Below are positions 46,708 through 48,578 of a stretch of DNA of 48,578 bases, piece after piece. The stretch comes from Gammaproteobacteria bacterium (lineage in GTDB: Bacteria > Pseudomonadota > Gammaproteobacteria > SZUA-229), in the NCBI GenBank assembly GCA_022340645.1, contig JAJDNP010000148.1, forward strand, positions 1 through 48,578. The letters run 5' to 3'. The position numbers and the translations under genes are program-made. How positions within the stretch are numbered: position 1 is the first letter of the stretch; the number at the start of each line of letters is the position of its first letter. A model generated the notes under the pieces. That model was not told the origin of the DNA. It did not search any database and worked only from the letters and a program-made list of their open reading frames with translations.

Positions 46708-46962
46708 ACAGCATGTCAGTCTTATCAGTACATAACAGATAAAATCGCTCGGTAACTGTATTTACGGCCTCATGTTTACAATTATTTACATAATAAGCCT
46801 GTCTGGTATCGCCAATTTTTTGTCATACAAACTATTATCAATAATAGAAAAATGACATATAAAAATGGCGGTTGTAATGATACTTCACAAACTACATACA
46901 AAATCTCCTGCGAACATTATTTATTTGAATCACTGTAAATTTACTGTGAAAGGGAAATAACT

Positions 46963-48078
46963 ATGGAGGATACAGTAGATAAAGAGGTTCAGGCCCCTGT
47001 AGTGCAACGCAAGACTACGCTGTTTAGAAGCCTGGTAGGTAAAAGCTCCGCCATGCAAAAGATTCATAAAGAAATACGGCAGGTGGCAACAAGTGATGCC
47101 AATGTTCTGATCCTGGGGGATTCTGGTACTGGTAAAGAAGTAGTGGCTCGTAACATACATTACTTTTCAAATCGCGGTAAAAAAGCATTTGTTCCCGTAA
47201 ACTGCGGCGCCATACCCCATGACTTACTTGAATCTGAATTATTTGGTCATGAAAAAGGCGCTTTCACTGGGGCTATTACTTCCCGTCAGGGTCGTTTTTC
47301 TATGGCAGAAGGCGGTACTCTATTTCTTGACGAAATTGGTGAAATGACAATGGCGATGCAGGTCAAGTTGTTAAGAGTACTGGAAGAACGCGTATTTGAG
47401 CGTGTTGGCGGCACTGCAACTATCACTGCAGATGTAAGGATTATTGCTGCAACTAATCGCAATCTTGAAGAAATGGTTAAACAGGGTAAATTTCGTGAAG
47501 ATTTATATTTTAGATTGGACGTATTCCCGATTAACCTGCCAGCTTTGCGTGATCGTATTGAAGATCTGCCTTTACTGATTAAGGAGCTTGTCACAAGACT
47601 GGAACAAACCAAACGTAACTCTGTTCGATTTACCCAGGATGCAGTAGTAGCCATGTCGAGATATGACTGGCCAGGTAATGTTCGTGAATTAGCAAATCAA
47701 ATTGAAAGAATGTCTATAAAACATCCCAATGGCTTAGTGCAGGAAAGTGACTTACCCGGAAGAATCAGGGTGAGTGCTTCATCAGGCAACAAGGGACTCG
47801 AACTACACGAGATTGATGATAACAATGTTCCGTCCGACTACAATAGACCCGCTAATATCACCATGCCGCAATTTAACTTCCCGGCTGAAGGCTTCGACCT
47901 TAAATCCTATATGGCTGATTTGGAAGTTAAAATTATTCAGGAAGCTCTAAATAATACCGGTGGGGTTATTGCGCGTGCTGCGGAAACTCTTGGCTTACGG
48001 CGTACTACGCTTGCCGAAAAGATGCGTAAACATCATATTGACAAAACTCCAGATAACTCGGAATATATTAGTTGTTAA
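46963..48078 (+). CDS. flrA: FlrA/FleQ-type sigma-54 activator lacking the N-terminal receiver-like domain
   Basis: The protein has 371 aa, against ~490 in FleQ/FlrA. It starts about where the FleQ linker begins: LFRSLVGKSSA at 20-30, with LFRS matching the FleQ c-di-GMP motif. AAA+ motifs follow: Walker A GDSGTGKE (52-59), VARN, GAFTGA sigma-54 contact (99-104), Walker B TLFLDEIGE, and WPGNVREL. The C-terminal Fis-type HTH (GGVIARAAETLGLRRTTLAE) matches FleQ closely. The start follows AAGGGAAATAACT, and no receiver-like sequence is readable upstream, so the truncation looks genuine. FlrA heads the flagellar hierarchy with sigma-54; here it lies at the end of the cluster, 46 kb from flrC. Confidence 0.88.
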   Translation: MEDTVDKEVQAPVVQRKTTLFRSLVGKSSAMQKIHKEIRQVATSDANVLILGDSGTGKEVVARNIHYFSNRGKKAFVPVNCGAIPHDLLESELFGHEKGAFTGAITSRQGRFSMAEGGTLFLDEIGEMTMAMQVKLLRVLEERVFERVGGTATITADVRIIAATNRNLEEMVKQGKFREDLYFRLDVFPINLPALRDRIEDLPLLIKELVTRLEQTKRNSVRFTQDAVVAMSRYDWPGNVRELANQIERMSIKHPNGLVQESDLPGRIRVSASSGNKGLELHEIDDNNVPSDYNRPANITMPQFNFPAEGFDLKSYMADLEVKIIQEALNNTGGVIARAAETLGLRRTTLAEKMRKHHIDKTPDNSEYISC

Positions 48079-48091
48079 TTTGAATACTATG

Positions 48092-48578
48092 CTATGACTT
48101 GTTAATTAATGTTCGTTCTTTGCCAAGTACGTGACGTGCAATCAGGTCACGTACGTCATCTCCCATGAATTCAAATTCTACCGCGGTTTTGTACACTGGT
48201 TGTTCAGTATTCTCGTTCTGGTGTACGCAAGATTTAACCCTGGCATAACTGAATATGGTCATATTTTCCGGTAGCAATTTCATTTGTAGCTCCAGCATTG
48301 CACCTGCAACAAAAAACTTGTCAGATAGAAATGAGCAGCCACCTGCTCCTATATTGATTTGATATAGCTTCATACTGTTTTCAGCGGTATGGTCCTGAAT
48401 TAAATATTCACCAAGCAAATTTATTTTTTTATCCAGGGTAGCAAGGTATTGGGCTATGTTAGGACTGGATGACTTTATTACATTATGCAAGGGCTGCAAT
48501 TCTCTGCTTAACCTGTCCAGGTTAGCTTTAAATGTATACTTGTTTATCGGTAAGCTGTGATCGAGCTTTTGAACTGAA
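48092..48578 (-). CDS. PilZ-like domain protein (5' end outside window)
   Basis: The frame is open to the right edge, so the N-terminus is missing; the TTG at 48499 is only an internal codon. The visible ~160 aa read as a helical N-terminal part (ANLDRLSRELQPLHNVI, SPNIAQYLATLDKKINLL) followed by a PilZ-like barrel (KLYQINIGAGGCSFLSDKFF, then VAGAMLELQMKLLPENM). The NIGAGGCSF segment fits the second PilZ motif (D/NxSxxG-like). The RxxxR motif is not clear, so c-di-GMP binding is uncertain. It converges on flrA with a 13-bp gap. Confidence 0.72.
   Translation of the reverse strand, partial: SVQKLDHSLPINKYTFKANLDRLSRELQPLHNVIKSSSPNIAQYLATLDKKINLLGEYLIQDHTAENSMKLYQINIGAGGCSFLSDKFFVAGAMLELQMKLLPENMTIFSYARVKSCVHQNENTEQPVYKTAVEFEFMGDDVRDLIARHVLGKERTLINKS

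Overview
This 48.6-kb window is almost entirely one polar-type flagellar gene cluster from a gammaproteobacterium. The evidence is an FlrC/FleR-type sigma-54 regulator running off the left edge, an FlrA/FleQ-type master regulator at the right end, FlhF and FlhG polar-placement proteins, FlaG, and FliA (sigma-28) with FlgM and FlgN. Base composition is moderately AT-rich. A decayed NhaD-type Na+/H+ antiporter fragment hints at a salt-water ancestry, but this is inference. I cannot name the genus.

Layout. (1) 1-6.2 kb: the end of flrC, then fliEFGHIJ (basal body, rotor, export ATPase). (2) 6.3-8.8 kb: an inserted c-di-GMP pair, a GGDEF diguanylate cyclase (+) and a convergent EAL-HDOD protein (-), the latter with its own sigma-28 promoter. 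(3) 9.0-21.4 kb: fliK, then fliLMNOPQR-flhB-flhA-flhF-flhG-fliA, tightly packed; fliK and fliL have clear sigma-54 promoters. (4) 21.6-24.6 kb: a sigma-54 promoter, an unrecognised 56-aa ORF translationally coupled to a membrane SPOR-domain protein, then flgA; flgM-flgN follow from a sigma-28 promoter. (5) 24.58-24.85 kb: a MITE-like element flanked by TTAA. (6) 25.2-34.9 kb: sigma-54-driven flgBCDEFGHIJKL, with a FlgJ that lacks the muramidase domain. (7) 35.2-39.8 kb: fliC (sigma-28), flaG, fliD (sigma-54), fliS (sigma-28), fliT. (8) 39.8-48.6 kb: a looser accessory zone holding a STAS protein, a REC-GGDEF-EAL protein, an orphan ORF, the NhaD remnant, a REC-PAS histidine kinase followed by a decayed receiver domain, an FlrA/FleQ lacking its N-terminal receiver-like domain, and a PilZ-like protein cut by the right edge.

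How it works together. The promoters fit the usual hierarchy: the FlrA class, then sigma-54 hook-basal-body and export genes, then sigma-28 late genes gated by FlgM. What stands out is how much c-di-GMP machinery is woven in: one GGDEF protein, one EAL-HDOD protein, one REC-GGDEF-EAL protein, a PilZ-like protein and an FlrA that keeps an LFRS motif like that of the FleQ c-di-GMP site. No che or mot genes are in the window. The STAS protein could feed into FlgM/FliA control as HsbA does in Pseudomonas (inference).

The best candidates for something undescribed are the sigma-54 operon that places a novel 56-aa protein and a SPOR-domain protein directly before flgA, in a cluster whose FlgJ has no peptidoglycan hydrolase, and the receiver-less FlrA embedded among c-di-GMP genes.
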